Source of the DNA: Strigamia acuminata
Lineage: Eukaryota; Arthropoda; Chilopoda; Geophilomorpha; Linotaeniidae
Reading direction: 5' to 3'
Length of the DNA: 64,000 nt
Assembly (NCBI GenBank): GCA_949358305.1
Contig: OX442314.1
Span: 37,917,211 to 37,981,210 of the forward strand
Position numbers and translations under genes: made by a program. Below, piece by piece: positions 52,588 to 63,691 of the stretch (its first letter is position 1; each line of letters begins with the position of its first letter). Under the pieces are notes generated by a model. That model had not been told where the DNA came from. It saw only the letters and a list, made by a program, of their open reading frames with translations, and made no database searches.

Positions 52588-54807
52588 ATCATCCAGCTTC
52601 GGGAGACGCATCTCGAACTGCACCCCGATGTTCCAACAGCTCCTGGAGTCTGGCGACATGCATTGCCGCCAGAAATCATCAAGTCTAAAGGAAGACTGAC
52701 GTTTTGGGCGGCCCGACACAAATTCTCCAAAGCCTTAAACAAGCGATGGGGAACGAAGTTTCGGATCGCCTATTTAATCGATGGATTCGGTCATCGCGAC
52801 GCCCTCGAGTGGGCAATGAAGCACGACACCTTCGGACCACTGCGAAACGTGTTGCTTGACTTCGCCTTCGTAGTGATCGCTCAAGAAACGCGAGACCATC
52901 GCCGTTACTTCAACGCTCCTGCGTGGGAGCGCCGACAGATTTTGGAGGACATTTTCCAACGCTTGGACCAAACCAAAGCCGAGGTTGTGCGCCTCTACCA
53001 CGAATCTTTCCGTGTAACCACAGACGGAAAGAAACGTTGGGTGCCGACATGCCAATCGGAGATGCATCAACTAGCCATGGGCGGATGTTTCCATGCTGAT
53101 TTCGTGCCAAATCCGTATCCAGAGCCTGAGCCCCGGGTACAGGTCGCTTCCACCATCCACGTGGTGCCACCGCGCTCCACGTCGAGGTCGCGATCATCGA
53201 GGTCGCCCTACAGTGGCCGTCGCTCCTCCCAAACCCAGTCGTCGGGGGAAGGCGCCATTGGAGGGTTACCTCCACTCCAGAAGGCTCGTCATCGCTCACA
53301 TCACCGACGCGAGTCGACGCCGCCAAAAAGACATTCGAAGTCCGTTTCAAGACACTCGTCCCGAAGCCGACCTCGAGTGCAATCGCGCCAATCTTCCACG
53401 AGGAGTTCACTCTCGTCGCGTGAAGAACGATCCAACGCTTCACAGCTTAACGCTTCCTCCTCCGGCCGGATTGACTGGTCGGACGAGATAGCGAAAGAAG
53501 ATCAACGCATCGCCGCATTGCAAGCCGGTCAAGGAGACGTCAACACCTCTTTGCCGTTCGCTTGCCGTCCAGTCACCAGCGACATGCGACCAGACCCATC
53601 AGTGCCCGTGCCACAAGTGACAACTGTCATCCGTTTCGAGGGATACGTTTCTCCGGAACCATTTCCAGCACAGGAGTGCGCTGATCTCTGGAGGCGATTC
53701 TCATCGTTTCCCGAGACAGCCCAAGCGATGTACCTCGCGCATCTGGACGAATACCAACTCGCTCAGATCCGCGAAGGTGAGAAGGAATGGCAATGGCTTG
53801 CCCGAGAGTTGGATTCGTGCAAGTCCGACAAGCAACTGCAACGGACGCTGCAGAAGATGAACAGGAAGTTGTCGGAGGGACTTCTTCGAATCCTGTTCCA
53901 AGGAGTCTTTCCCGACCCACAGATTGCTCTGGCGGCCGCCACTCGATTGTGGACCGTGCCGTTAGGGCTTCCACGAGCCTTGCTGGACGATTGGGAGTCA
54001 GTTCGCCCCGATCCTCCAACGATGCTCGCCGAATTGACACAACAAGCCGAGGCGACTGGCGAAACTCCGGCTGGGTCCGCCATTCGACTACGGCAAGAAT
54101 GGGCTACGCTGAAACAGCAACACGCAACGGAACGAGCTACCGCCCGTCCTGCTGGTGCTCCACCATCATCAGTCGCTCCACTCAACGCTGTCGTAGCGGC
54201 AACGTCGGGTGTCATGCGAGCAACCGAAGCACCGAGTTGCCAACTCTCGTCTCCAATGGAATGGCTTGACAGTGACGATCGCGAGTTTGTCGTGCCTGTG
54301 GCCAGCGGTGCAAGACCAAAGACGCGCGCCCCGGCTTCGCGCAGATCCAGATCGCTCTCGATCTGCAAAAAGTCGCCGCCACCACCACCACCGCCAAAGG
54401 ATTCGCCACCAAGAGAGAGGGGTTTTAATATGGCAACATACTTAAGCGCCTATCAACGCTTGCGCTCGGTGTATGCATTTTGTCACATAACGAGCGCAAC
54501 AAAGACGATTCTCCAAAACAACGAGGATTTATGCAATCGAGTCCTCGCGTGGCTGGAGAACCACATCAAGGAACAACAGCCGTGGATCTTGCATCAACGC
54601 CTGGTGTTCGCCCGAATTACGCCTCAAGACCCGCAGGAGTACTTCGAGATGGGTTTCGGACGAAGGGATGGTGTGGACCGCATAAAACAAGTGTGGCTCC
54701 ACATCAACCCTGGCTTCCAGTCAGGACCAAACGCCGGCCGATCTTTGTGCACCGTCACAGAGCACAAGGATCCAAATGATCATTTGACGGACATGTTGCC
54801 TAAATAA
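52588..54807 (+). CDS. ORF3 exon 2, Gypsy family B (unknown function)
   Basis: 740 codons including the stop, open directly from the acceptor. A conserved stretch (LELHPDVPTAPGVWRHALPP) precedes the first practical internal start, which supports entry by splicing. Blocks: helical N-terminus with DALEWAMK and RYFNAPAWERRQ, then RWVPTCQSEMHQLA (about 150); an Arg/Ser-rich region resembling RS domains (about 190-290); a helical block with LPRALLDDWESVRPDPP (about 461); a Pro run (about 595); and a C-terminal block with HQRL, WLH and VTEHKDPND (668-730). The first, helical and last blocks match ORF3 of family A in order. No signal peptide or membrane segment is present, so it is not a typical envelope. 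The copy at 61472-63691 has the same length and nearly the same protein. Confidence 0.88.
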   Translation: MIQLRETHLELHPDVPTAPGVWRHALPPEIIKSKGRLTFWAARHKFSKALNKRWGTKFRIAYLIDGFGHRDALEWAMKHDTFGPLRNVLLDFAFVVIAQETRDHRRYFNAPAWERRQILEDIFQRLDQTKAEVVRLYHESFRVTTDGKKRWVPTCQSEMHQLAMGGCFHADFVPNPYPEPEPRVQVASTIHVVPPRSTSRSRSSRSPYSGRRSSQTQSSGEGAIGGLPPLQKARHRSHHRRESTPPKRHSKSVSRHSSRSRPRVQSRQSSTRSSLSSREERSNASQLNASSSGRIDWSDEIAKEDQRIAALQAGQGDVNTSLPFACRPVTSDMRPDPSVPVPQVTTVIRFEGYVSPEPFPAQECADLWRRFSSFPETAQAMYLAHLDEYQLAQIREGEKEWQWLARELDSCKSDKQLQRTLQKMNRKLSEGLLRILFQGVFPDPQIALAAATRLWTVPLGLPRALLDDWESVRPDPPTMLAELTQQAEATGETPAGSAIRLRQEWATLKQQHATERATARPAGAPPSSVAPLNAVVAATSGVMRATEAPSCQLSSPMEWLDSDDREFVVPVASGARPKTRAPASRRSRSLSICKKSPPPPPPPKDSPPRERGFNMATYLSAYQRLRSVYAFCHITSATKTILQNNEDLCNRVLAWLENHIKEQQPWILHQRLVFARITPQDPQEYFEMGFGRRDGVDRIKQVWLHINPGFQSGPNAGRSLCTVTEHKDPNDHLTDMLPK

Positions 54808-54979
54808 TTAGGGAACACGCCCGTTCATTAAAAATAATTCCTTTTTTATTTTTACACTGTAATAAAAAAGAATAAATATATATCCTGTTCCATTTTACTT
54901 TGAAACCTTGTGTATTTATTCTCATACTTACCTGTCTCTTTTGGAAAAGAATAGGATTCTTTCTTAAAAGGGGGGGAAG
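54808..54979 (+). promoter_or_regulatory. 3' untranslated region and polypurine tract, family B
   Basis: Two AATAAA-type signals lie near 54862-54877. AAAAGGGGGGGAAG ends at 54979, directly before TGTGGTGACC of the 3' LTR. Confidence 0.8.
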
Positions 54980-56068
54980 TGTGGTGACCTCAAATATTCC
55001 TATTTGAGTGCGCACCATATTTCCAAATTGTCTTAAAAAAACATATTCAACAAGCTTATATGTTTTGTTTCAATGTAAATTGAAATAAAATATATATTAA
55101 TCAAATATAAAACAAGACACAATATTACCCAAATAATATTGTGTTTTGCAGCAAGTTTTGGCCCAGCAACAGCGTCAACCAATCGCGCTGCAGCGTGCAT
55201 TGCTTTGATGATGCTGCTAGGCGTGTGCCTGGGCGGAGCATCCCTTCCCCTCGCGCGTGCCCGGCTCAATTGTTGCACACGACCCGAAGGCGGCCGTGTG
55301 TGATCTTTGTGCAACTCGTCATCTGCGCAGCTTTTCTGAGCAGATTTTGGAGTGAGCCAAACGGTTTTGGCCCACTCTTCCCGCACTCTTGATTCCACCT
55401 CCAAACTGTTCACAACCGTGTCAAACTTCTGCCAAAACTGCAAAGTGTGATCTGTGATTCTTGGACGAATTGAGTTTCATCGCTGGTCTGTACCCACTGT
55501 ACGGAATAGCAACTTTCTAGCTTGAATTACTACGCGTAATTTAAGCCATTTCTGTGTGAAACTAACATCGAGTTTACTCTGTTAGTTTGAAGGCTTTGTG
55601 TCGAGTTTAACTCCACAAAGCGATTTGTGTAAAGACCGATTGTTACGTCGAGCTTGCTCCGTAATAATCGAACCGCTGTGTGCAAGACGTATTCTCGTGT
55701 CGAGCGTGCTCCACGAGGATTTTAGAATATTTAGAGGCGTATTTTAGCGTTGAGTTTACTCCGCTAAAATCCCGCGCTCACACGACGCCATCGACGCCAT
55801 TTTGGAGCCAACGGTCAACTGTGAGTGTCCAAGTACAAAGAGAAGCCAGATCGACCCAGTCATTACATTATTATTATTATTTTCCCTTTGCATATATCAA
55901 GTGTATTTAGAACGATTAAAACAATCTAATTTTTCCTTTTACTCTCCGTGTAAAAATCATTCCCCTAGACAACCATTTAGCCACAGAGTAGAAGTCCTAT
56001 ACGGCATCTCACCGACGATTGCTTATTGAATTTATATAATTTAATAAGTAAAAACCCGGATCGCCGCA
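54980..56068 (+). repeat. 3' LTR of Gypsy family B
   Basis: 1,089 bp. Compared with the 5' LTR it lacks one ATT unit and differs at a few sites (for example C for T near 55381 and 55816). It holds the same five-hairpin array at about 55559-55770. AAAC follows as the right target duplication. Confidence 0.95.
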
Positions 56069-57121
56069 AAACAGACGGGGAAAACCAAATTTGGTTTTTC
56101 CATCAACCTTTTTTGACGCCTTTACGACGAGTGTTTCATCCAGTGCATCCTCTATCTCTGTTTTTGTTTCTTCAATTCTTGACTGGTTGTTTATTTGATA
56201 GTGCAAAGTCGATGCTGAAAACAAAATGTCATATATGGACCCGCATTTGCAGTCCACACAGCAGTGTACTACATTGGTAGTGCGAGATACGTACAGTTCG
56301 TATTTTGTATAGAAACAAAAAAATCCCACACCCTGACAAAATAAAATACATGAACACAGAATAAATAGGCAATTAAAAAGTGCAAAAATTTCAGCTGCAA
56401 TACAGCATCTGGCTCGCATTGCAACTGTTAAGCAGTCAAAGTTGAAAATGGCGAGCTCTGCTCGCCTGCAAAGCCAACATAACCTCGACGGCTTCTATAT
56501 TGGCCGTGTAATGTGCCGCTGTGGCAGACTCTAACGCGATGACGGCTGGCCACGGTGACCGTATTTGTGGCCGTGGCCAGCGCTGAGGCCGGCTCGTCCA
56601 CCGTGTGCGCCTAGTACCGAGGTTTGCCCACTTTCAAATCCAAATTATGACGTGTTACAAAACTTTTAATTTCTTCTAAAGCAAAACCGCGTATATTAAA
56701 ACAATCTAAAAACAACTCCCTTAAAATTTCGCATTTCTACCAATTTCATAATTGACCACGAATGAACGGCATTACACTGCTCTAACTCCAAAACTGAGCA
56801 TGGTTAAAATGTAGGGAAACAAACATAATACGGCTAGTTTTAGGATGGAATGCGCTTGTTTAAGGCGCAAAGAGAAAGGAAAAGACTCATTCAGTTAAGA
56901 AATCCTGTTTAAAAACTAAGGGAAAATGACAAACTAACCAGGCATCTAGAAAACCAAGCTAGAAAGTCAGAGTTGGGGTTGACATTCTCATTCCACTGTG
57001 CACAAGCAGAAAGCTTAGTGCACAGTTTGAATGGAAGAGGAGAAGTGCTGTTTTAGTGGTCAGAAAGGCTAGAAGTAACCTCTGATCATGTGATCAAAGG
57101 GACCAAACTATTGTGTGAATA
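56069..57121. other. Unassigned spacer, possible minus-strand exon at 56075-56345
   Basis: On the minus strand a frame with KYELYVSRTTNVVHCCVDC and IEETKTEIEDALDETLVVK looks protein-like, with a Cys-rich part recalling FLYWCH-type zinc fingers, but this is not conclusive. A GGCCACGG inverted pair lies at about 56548-56580. Otherwise nothing is supported. Confidence 0.3.
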
Positions 57122-57601
57122 TTAACCTTCCCATAGCCAAGCCTAATTTCCACCACTGCTAGCTGTGGTCGGTCAAATCGGCCTTCTTTTAAAATGCTTC
57201 TGCGCATGTGCAGAATCTTATTTCTCCAGGTGCAATCGCATTTTTCCTGGCCTCAGCAAATGTTTTAATGTGCTCAAACCAGAAAAAATGCGATTGCGCC
57301 TGGAAAAGTAAGATTGTGCACATGCGCAGAATCGTTTCAATATACCGCCTAGTGCTAAAAAGTGGCAAAACAGTGTACGGCGCTCACGTAATGGTGTTTT
57401 AGGTTGCAAATATTATAATTATTATTGGTTTAACTTATTTCTAATCAAAATAACATTAGAACTTTGTTATTATAAATTTATAAAAAATATTTTTGGAGGA
57501 ATTAAAGCTGGTCCCCTAAATTAATTTTCAGGGAAAAAAAAGTTATAGTTATTTTACTACTTTGTTATTTTTCTGACCCACCATGGCTATGGGAAGGTTA
57601 A
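57122..57601. mobile_element. TTAA-flanked MITE (piggyBac-like ends)
   Basis: TTAA-CCTTCCCATAGCCA at the left and TGGCTATGGGAAGG-TTAA at the right form terminal inverted repeats with TTAA target sites, as in piggyBac elements. Inside, arms of about 52 bases (57199-57250 and 57281-57332) with TGCGCATGTGCAGAAT form a second, longer hairpin. No transposase is present. Length 480 bp. Confidence 0.75.
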
Positions 57602-58020
57602 TTCTGAGAGGAGTGGGAAAGTGAAATGAGTCACTCAACAATAAGATGCGCAAGAAACAATCCGCGCATACCGTATGTTATAAAGAATGACTTGCATAAA
57701 ATAATAGAAATAAAATAGAATGAAAATAATATAAGAAGTTGGAATAGTTGAAAAGTTAGAGAAAAAGGGTTGAGGTTGAAATAAAGATGAATCAGAAACA
57801 ATGTAATGCACATTGAGCTCATTTGCGCATACATTAAACAGAGTAAAGAAGTAGAAAGAAATAAGATAAACAAATGAGAAAAAGGATGAAATAAAAGGTA
57901 AGAAATGGGATAATTTATGGAAAAATAAAATGGGGTGAAAATCATGCCCGTGACAATTTTTTGGTACATTTTGGTACATGCTGCATCTATACCTTGATTC
58001 TTGGTATTTTATGTTGCTTC
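57602..58020. other. Unassigned AT-rich sequence
   Basis: Rich in A/G on the plus strand (GAAATAAAATAG-like). The long minus-strand frames here are low-complexity Phe/Leu/Ser and unsupported. Confidence 0.4.
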
Positions 58021-58130
58021 TTTTTGGCATCCCCCTCATGCCATAATGCTTGATTATTTTGCAAGCAAATTCTGCTTGACTCAGGCTTATTCCTCCTGGT
58101 TCCAACTCTTATTCTCAGGTGCTGTAGAAC
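58021..58130 (-). pseudogene. Short Copia reverse-transcriptase remnant
   Basis: On the minus strand LRIRV (one frame) followed by GGISLSQAEFACKIIKHYGM (next frame) fits the Copia segment just downstream of the catalytic motif (family pattern: FLGI..., SLSQ..YA.KIL..FGM). A frameshift separates the pieces and nothing else of the element remains. Confidence 0.4.
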
Positions 58131-58780
58131 TGTAGTACAAAGCTCGAAAAGTTGGGGTTGGGGTTTACACTGTAATGATACTTTATTCAACATGAAACAA
58201 TACTTTATATAGGTAGATAAAAAAACGTTACACAGATGAAACTGTGAAATCTATTGGTGTTCCAACATACTTGTAAATTTGGTAGGCCTAAAAGTGAGTA
58301 GCCAAAATAATCTGCTAGTAAACTCACAAATTTGTGAGTCAAGACTGGGATTTATTAGAAAGAAGGCGTTATTGGTTGCCAGGTAATTCCTAGCCACCAA
58401 TATATTGTTCAAGTTTAACAATGAATTCAAATGAGTAATAAATACAATAATTGGAATGTTACAATGTTGAGATTGCTTGGATTCCTTTTGGATTGGAAAC
58501 AGAAGCACCAGCTCAATTTCTGAGCTTCATCAATTGTCATGAATGTTAGCAAATGAAAGGCAAAAACCAAAACAAGACAATAGAAACAGATCAAAATTCT
58601 ATTTATTAATTTATTTTTTCGACATTTAAAAAAAAAAATTTTTCAGTTACTTCGGAAAATTTATAAAAAAAAAAAAAAAAAACTGGAAAATGTAAACAAG
58701 CGCCAACTGGCGACAATATTTAGAAAACAAACAAACTACGGTAGAACATTTGTGCCATTCGATTAACACAAAATATAAAT
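58131..58780. other. Unassigned AT-rich sequence
   Basis: Contains an A-run (about 58662-58681). No supported gene or repeat. Confidence 0.4.
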
Positions 58781-59417
58781 ATGTGACCAGCTGCCCACGC
58801 AGGCTGATCACTTGCCTGCGACACACACGGCACTCCACAGCTCTCGCGCACCATGGGTTTCTCGTGCGCAACCTGTTGCGGTCCCCCGCAACCAGGTGGA
58901 GCTGCGGGCCGTTGGCTTCGGCCAATTGGGACCCGGAAGTGCCCTTCCGGAAGTGGGTGGGCCCCGCAAAGGCCCACGAGGCGAAGACAGTTCTCTTCTA
59001 GCCAGCAAGTCGGACGGTCGCTTCCACGACCGCTCTTCCTTCTGACTATGACGACGACCCGAACGATCGGCAAGGCGACTATGTCGCACGCCGGGACCTG
59101 AGCATCCGTGTCCGCCGTGTTCGCCGTACGTTCTCCGCAAACGTTACGGCGACGCGGCCGAACAAGCATTCCGACCACACGTGTCATTCGGCCAATGGCC
59201 GCCGTGCCACGTGGTCTTGTTAGGGACAGCTGTAATACAGCCGTCGCATTGGGAAATACACCTGAGACACCAATCATACCCCTAGACAACAATAAAGCTA
59301 TTCATAATAACTAAACCTGTGTCTTTGGTCGTATTTCGGTGGATATTCATCGTGTGTGTTGTGTCCAGCGTCCCGTGGCTCTCCCCCGACCACGTGGCGT
59401 CTGTCCAAACACTCACA
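58781..59417 (+). mobile_element. LTR (5' type) of an otherwise absent retrotransposon
   Basis: Shares ordered blocks with 4105-4500. AATAAA lies at about 59291-59296. The end ACCACGTGGCGTCTGTCC...CTCACA is followed by a primer-like site. After it no gag or pol is present. The left boundary (TGTGACCAGC at about 58781) is a guess from the TG start. Confidence 0.55.
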
Positions 59418-59421
59418 ATTG

Positions 59422-59438
59422 TGGGCCCGTCCAGGATT
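59422..59438 (+). promoter_or_regulatory. Primer-binding-like site
   Basis: TGGGCCCGTCCAGGATT resembles the Gypsy primer sites at 44319 and 38722 (TGGGGGCCTGTCCGGGAT) with several differences. It suggests that the 58.8-kb LTR belonged to a Gypsy-type element using a related tRNA. Confidence 0.5.
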
Positions 59439-60211
59439 GTTGAACTCTCTCGCGAAATTTTTTTTTATTTACTGATTGTGTTATACACAGTATTGTTTAG
59501 AAAAAGTACTTTCTTTTCAACAGAGAGGGAAATTTCTTGATCACGGTTGTGATAAGGAATCAGCAGGCGAAAACGGCCGCTAATCGCTGATTTTGGACCC
59601 TAACTTGACAAAATTTGTGGCTGTGCATGTCCAGCTTGCCTGGGTAATCGCAAGCAGGGACTTACATTGGCCACACTGTCCAACGGTCTTCTATTCTTTT
59701 CTAGCTCAGCCTAAAAAACTGAGTGGTTGGGAGAGAAATAAAATTCCAAACCTTCTTATTATTTTCTATTTTCTTGGTGCACATCCCAAGTAAAGTAGTG
59801 GAACAGTCTGCAGCGATTTGAACCCGATTCGAGGAGGAGGCGCGCTGGCGGCCACCAGCAAGCCAAAATCCCACGGGGGAGAAGCTGGCATAATCCAATT
59901 GCCACGCTGCAATACCCAGTTCCATTATGGGCCGGGCGAGGAGTCTGTGTGAACTGAGCTTTGGGTGACACCAATTTCTTTGGATGGACTTTTAGTCGGC
60001 GTCAAACCAGGCTGCTATTACAGGGAAGTTGGCCCATGTAAACATTCACTTGCAATGAATGGGGTTTATTAAAAATTTGATCTGGATAGCAGCGAGGTGC
60101 TAGCAAGCATTAGGATAACTGGCAGAGAAGTTGCTGTGGCGATTCATCAGCTGTGAATCGTGCGTGGCTGCTCGAGGTGCTCGATACCAGGTTCACATGG
60201 ATCATTATCCT
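59439..60211. other. Unassigned sequence
   Basis: No supported gene. Possibly decayed internal sequence of the preceding LTR element. Confidence 0.35.
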
Positions 60212-61296
60212 GCGGCGATCCGGGTTTTTACTTATTAAATTATGTAAATTTAACAAGCAATCGTCGGTGAGATGCCGTACAGGACTTCTACTCTGTGGCT
60301 AAATGGTTGTCTAGGGGAATGATTTTTACACGGAGAGTAAAAGGAAAAATTAGATTGTTTTAATCGTTCTAAATACACTCGATAAATGCAAAGGGAAAAT
60401 AATAATAATGTAATGACTGGGTCGATCTGGCTTTTCTTTGTACTTGGACACTCACAGTTGACCGTTGGCTCCAAGATGGCGTCGATGGCGTCGTGTGAGC
60501 GCGGGATTTTGGCGGAGTAAACTCAACGCCAAAATACGTTGCTAAATATACTAAAATCCTCGTGGAGCACGCTCGACACGAGAATACGTCTTGCACACAG
60601 TGGTTTGATTATTACGGAGCAAGCTCGACGTAACAATCCGTCTTAACACACAGATTTCTTTGTGGAGCAAGCTCGACACAAAGAACTACAAATTGACAGA
60701 GCAAGCTCAATGTCAATTCACACACAGAAATGGCTTAAATTACGCGTAGTAATTCAAGCAGAAGGGCGCTATTCTGTACAGTTGGTACAGACCAGCAATG
60801 AATCTCGATTCTTCCAATATCACAGATCACACTTAGCGAGTTTGGGCATAAGTTTGACACGGTTGTGAAAGGTTTGGAAGCAGGATCAAGAGTCCGGGAA
60901 GAGTGGGCCAAAACCGTTTGGCTCACTTCTAAATCTGCTCAGAAAAGCTGCGCAGATGACGAGTTGCACAAAGATCACACACGGCCGCCTTCGGGTCGTG
61001 TGCAACAATTGAGCCGGGCACGCGCGAGGGGAAGGGATGCTCCGCCCAGGCACACGCCTAGCAGCATCATCAAAGCAATGCACGCTGCAGCGCGATTGGT
61101 TGACGCTGTTGCTGGGCCAAAACTTGCTGCAAAACACAATATTATTTGGGTAATATTGTGTCTTGTTTTATATTTTATTAATGTATGTTTTATTTCAATT
61201 TACATTGAAATAAAACATATAAGCTTGTTGAATATGTTTATAAGACAATTTGGAAATATGGTGCGCACTCAAATAGGAATATTTGAGGTCACCACA
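60212..61296 (-). repeat. 3' LTR of second Gypsy family B copy
   Basis: 1,085 bp. It contains the five hairpins at 60506-60535, 60556-60585, 60607-60638, 60656-60685 and 60691-60718. Two have stems with sequence unlike the first copy but still fully paired. It is about as far diverged in this array as anywhere in the LTR. Confidence 0.92.
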
Positions 61297-61310
61297 CTTC
61301 CCCCCCTTTT
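61297..61310 (-). promoter_or_regulatory. Polypurine tract, second family B copy
   Basis: AAAAGGGGGGGAAG on the minus strand, directly before the LTR; the same as at 54966-54979. Confidence 0.85.
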
Positions 61311-61471
61311 AAGAAAGAATCTTATTCTTTTCCAAAAAGAGACAGGTAAGTATATGAATAAATACACAAGGTTTCAAAGTAAAATGGAACAGGATATATA
61401 TTTATTCTTTTTTATTACAATATAAAAAATAAAAAAGGAATTATTTTTTAATGAATGGGCATGTTCCCTAA

Positions 61472-63691
61472 TTATTTAGGCAGCATGTCCGTTGAATGAT
61501 CGTTGGGATCTTTGTGCTCTGTGACGGTGCACAAAGGTCGGCCGGCGTTTGGTCCTGACCGGAAGCCAGGGTTGATGTGGAGCCACACTTGCTTTATGCG
61601 GTCCACACCATCCCTTCGTCCAAAACCCATCTCGAAATACTCCTGCGGGTCTTGAGGCGTAATTCGAGCGAACACCAGGCGTTGATGTAGGATCCACGGC
61701 TGCTGTTCCTTGATGTGGTTTTCCAGCCACGCGAGGACTCGGTTGCATAAATCCTCGCTGTTCTGGAGAATCGTTTTCGTCGCGCTCGTTATGTAGCAAA
61801 AAGCGTATAATGAGCGCAAACGTTGATAGGCGGTGAGGTGGGTGGCCATACTCGATCCCCTATCTCTTGGCGGCGAATCCTTTGGAGGGGGCGGCGGTGG
61901 CGGCGACTTCTTGCAGATCGAGAGGGATCTGGATCTGCGCAAAGCCGGGGTGCGCGTCTTTGGTCTGGCACCGCAGGCCACAGGCACGACGAACTCGCGA
62001 TCGTCGCTGTCGAGCCACTCCATTGGAGACGAGATGTTGCAACTCGGTGCCTCGGTCGCACGGGAAACACTCGACGTTGCCGTGATGGCAGCGTGGAGTG
62101 GAGCTGCGGATGACGGTGGTGCGCCAGCGGGACGGGCGGTGGCTCGTTCTGCTGCGCGTCGCTGCTTCAGCGCAGCCCATTCCTGCCGTAGTCGAATGGC
62201 GGATCCAGCCGGAGTTTCGCCAGTCGCCTCGGCTTGTTGCGTCAATTCGGCGAGCATTGTTGGAGGATCGGGGCGAACTGACTCCCAATCGTCCAGCAAG
62301 GCTCGTGGAAGCCCTAGCGGCACGGTCCACAATCGAGTGGCGGCGGCCAGAGCAATCTGTGGGTCGGGAAAGACTCCTTGGAACAGGATTCGAAGAAGTC
62401 CCTCCGACAACTTCCTGTTCATCTTCTGCAGCGTCCGTTGCAGTTGCTTGTCGGACTTGCACGACGTAAGCTCTCGCGCAAGCCATTGCCATTCCTTCTC
62501 ACCTTCGCGGATCTGAGCGAGTTGGTATTCGTCCAGATGCGCGAGGTACATCGTTTGGGCTGTCTCGGGAAACGATGAGAATCGCCTCCAGAGATCAGCG
62601 CACTCCTGTGCGGGAAATGGTTCTTGAGAGACATATCCCTCAAAACGGATGACCGATGTCACTTGGGGCACGGGCACCGATGGGTCTGGTCGCATGTCGC
62701 TGGTGACTGGACGGCAAGCGAACGGCAAAGAGGTGTTGACGTCTCCTTGACCGGCTTGCAATGCGGCGATGCGTCGATCTTCTTTCGCTATCTCGTCCGA
62801 CCAGTCAATTCGGCCGGAGGAGGAAGCGCTAGGCTGTGAAGCGTTGGACCTTTCTTCACGCGACGAGAGTGAACTCCTCGTGGAAGATTGGCGCGATTGC
62901 ACTCGAGGTCGGCTTCGGGATGTGGGTCTCGACACGGACTTCGAATGTCTTTTTGGCGGCGTCGGCTCGCGTCGGTGATGCGAGCGATGACGAGCCTTCT
63001 GGAGTGGAGGTAACCCTCCAATGGCGCCTTCCCCCGACGACTGTGTTGGGGAGGAGCGACGGCCACTGTAGGGCGACCTCGATGATCGTGACCTCGACGT
63101 GGAGCGCGGTGGCACCACGTGGATGGTGGAAGCGACCTGTACCCGGGGCTCAGGCTCTGGATACGGGTTTGGCACAAAATCAGCATGGAAACATCCGCCC
63201 ATGGCTAGCTGATGCATTTCCGACTGGCATGTCGGCACCCAACGTTTCTTTCCGTCCGTTGTTACACGGAAAGATTCGTGGTAGAGGCGTACAACCTCGG
63301 CCTTGGTTTGGTCCAAGCGTTGGAAAATGTCCTCCAAAATCTGTCGACGCTCCCACGCAGGAGCGTTGAAGTAGCGGCGATGGTCTCGCGTTTCTTGATT
63401 GATCACTGTGAAGGCGAAGTCGAGCAACACGTTTCGCAGTGGTCCGAAGGTGTCGCGCTTCATTGCCCACTCGAGGGCGTCGCGATGACCGAATCCATCG
63501 ATTAAATAGGCGATCCGAAACTTCGTTCCCCATCGCTTGTTTAAGGCCTTGGAGAACTTGTGTCGGGCCGCCCAAAACGTCAGTCTTCCTTTAGACTTTA
63601 TGATTTCTGGCGGCAATGCATGTCGCCAGACACCAGGAGCTGTTGGAACATCGGGGTGCAGTTCGAGATGCGTTTCCCGAAGCTGGATGAT
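61472..63691 (-). CDS. ORF3 exon 2, second Gypsy family B copy (unknown function)
   Basis: 2,220 bases, exactly the length of 52588-54807, with no stop or frameshift. Substitutions against the other copy are scattered (for example DSCKSDK versus TSCKSDK, and a variable stretch between the PRALLDDW block and the Pro run), while the N-terminal, PRALLDDW and C-terminal HQRL...TEHKDPND blocks are unchanged. The acceptor CAG|ATC at 63692/63691 is conserved. Keeping 739 codons open in two diverged copies argues for selection on the protein during the family's history. Function is unknown. Confidence 0.88.
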   Translation of the reverse strand: MIQLRETHLELHPDVPTAPGVWRHALPPEIIKSKGRLTFWAARHKFSKALNKRWGTKFRIAYLIDGFGHRDALEWAMKRDTFGPLRNVLLDFAFTVINQETRDHRRYFNAPAWERRQILEDIFQRLDQTKAEVVRLYHESFRVTTDGKKRWVPTCQSEMHQLAMGGCFHADFVPNPYPEPEPRVQVASTIHVVPPRSTSRSRSSRSPYSGRRSSPTQSSGEGAIGGLPPLQKARHRSHHRREPTPPKRHSKSVSRPTSRSRPRVQSRQSSTRSSLSSREERSNASQPSASSSGRIDWSDEIAKEDRRIAALQAGQGDVNTSLPFACRPVTSDMRPDPSVPVPQVTSVIRFEGYVSQEPFPAQECADLWRRFSSFPETAQTMYLAHLDEYQLAQIREGEKEWQWLARELTSCKSDKQLQRTLQKMNRKLSEGLLRILFQGVFPDPQIALAAATRLWTVPLGLPRALLDDWESVRPDPPTMLAELTQQAEATGETPAGSAIRLRQEWAALKQRRAAERATARPAGAPPSSAAPLHAAITATSSVSRATEAPSCNISSPMEWLDSDDREFVVPVACGARPKTRTPALRRSRSLSICKKSPPPPPPPKDSPPRDRGSSMATHLTAYQRLRSLYAFCYITSATKTILQNSEDLCNRVLAWLENHIKEQQPWILHQRLVFARITPQDPQEYFEMGFGRRDGVDRIKQVWLHINPGFRSGPNAGRPLCTVTEHKDPNDHSTDMLPK

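Larger units (their letters stand above)
43225..56068 (+). mobile_element. Ty3/Gypsy element, family B, complete, with AAAC target duplication
   Basis: 5' LTR 43225-44316, primer site, gag, pol in -1, an ORF3 that appears to be split by an intron, polypurine tract, 3' LTR 54980-56068; 12,844 bp. AAAC flanks both sides (43221-43224 and 56069-56072). The LTRs differ by one ATT unit and about three substitutions, so the insertion is young. It nevertheless has in-frame stops in gag (45777), pol (51182) and ORF3 exon 1 (52119). Confidence 0.95.

Noticed and set aside
57631-58105. Minus-strand frames of 112 and 156 codons
   Set aside because: Mostly low-complexity Phe/Leu/Ser from AT-rich DNA; only the short Copia-like piece near 58.0-58.1 kb is retained as a remnant.
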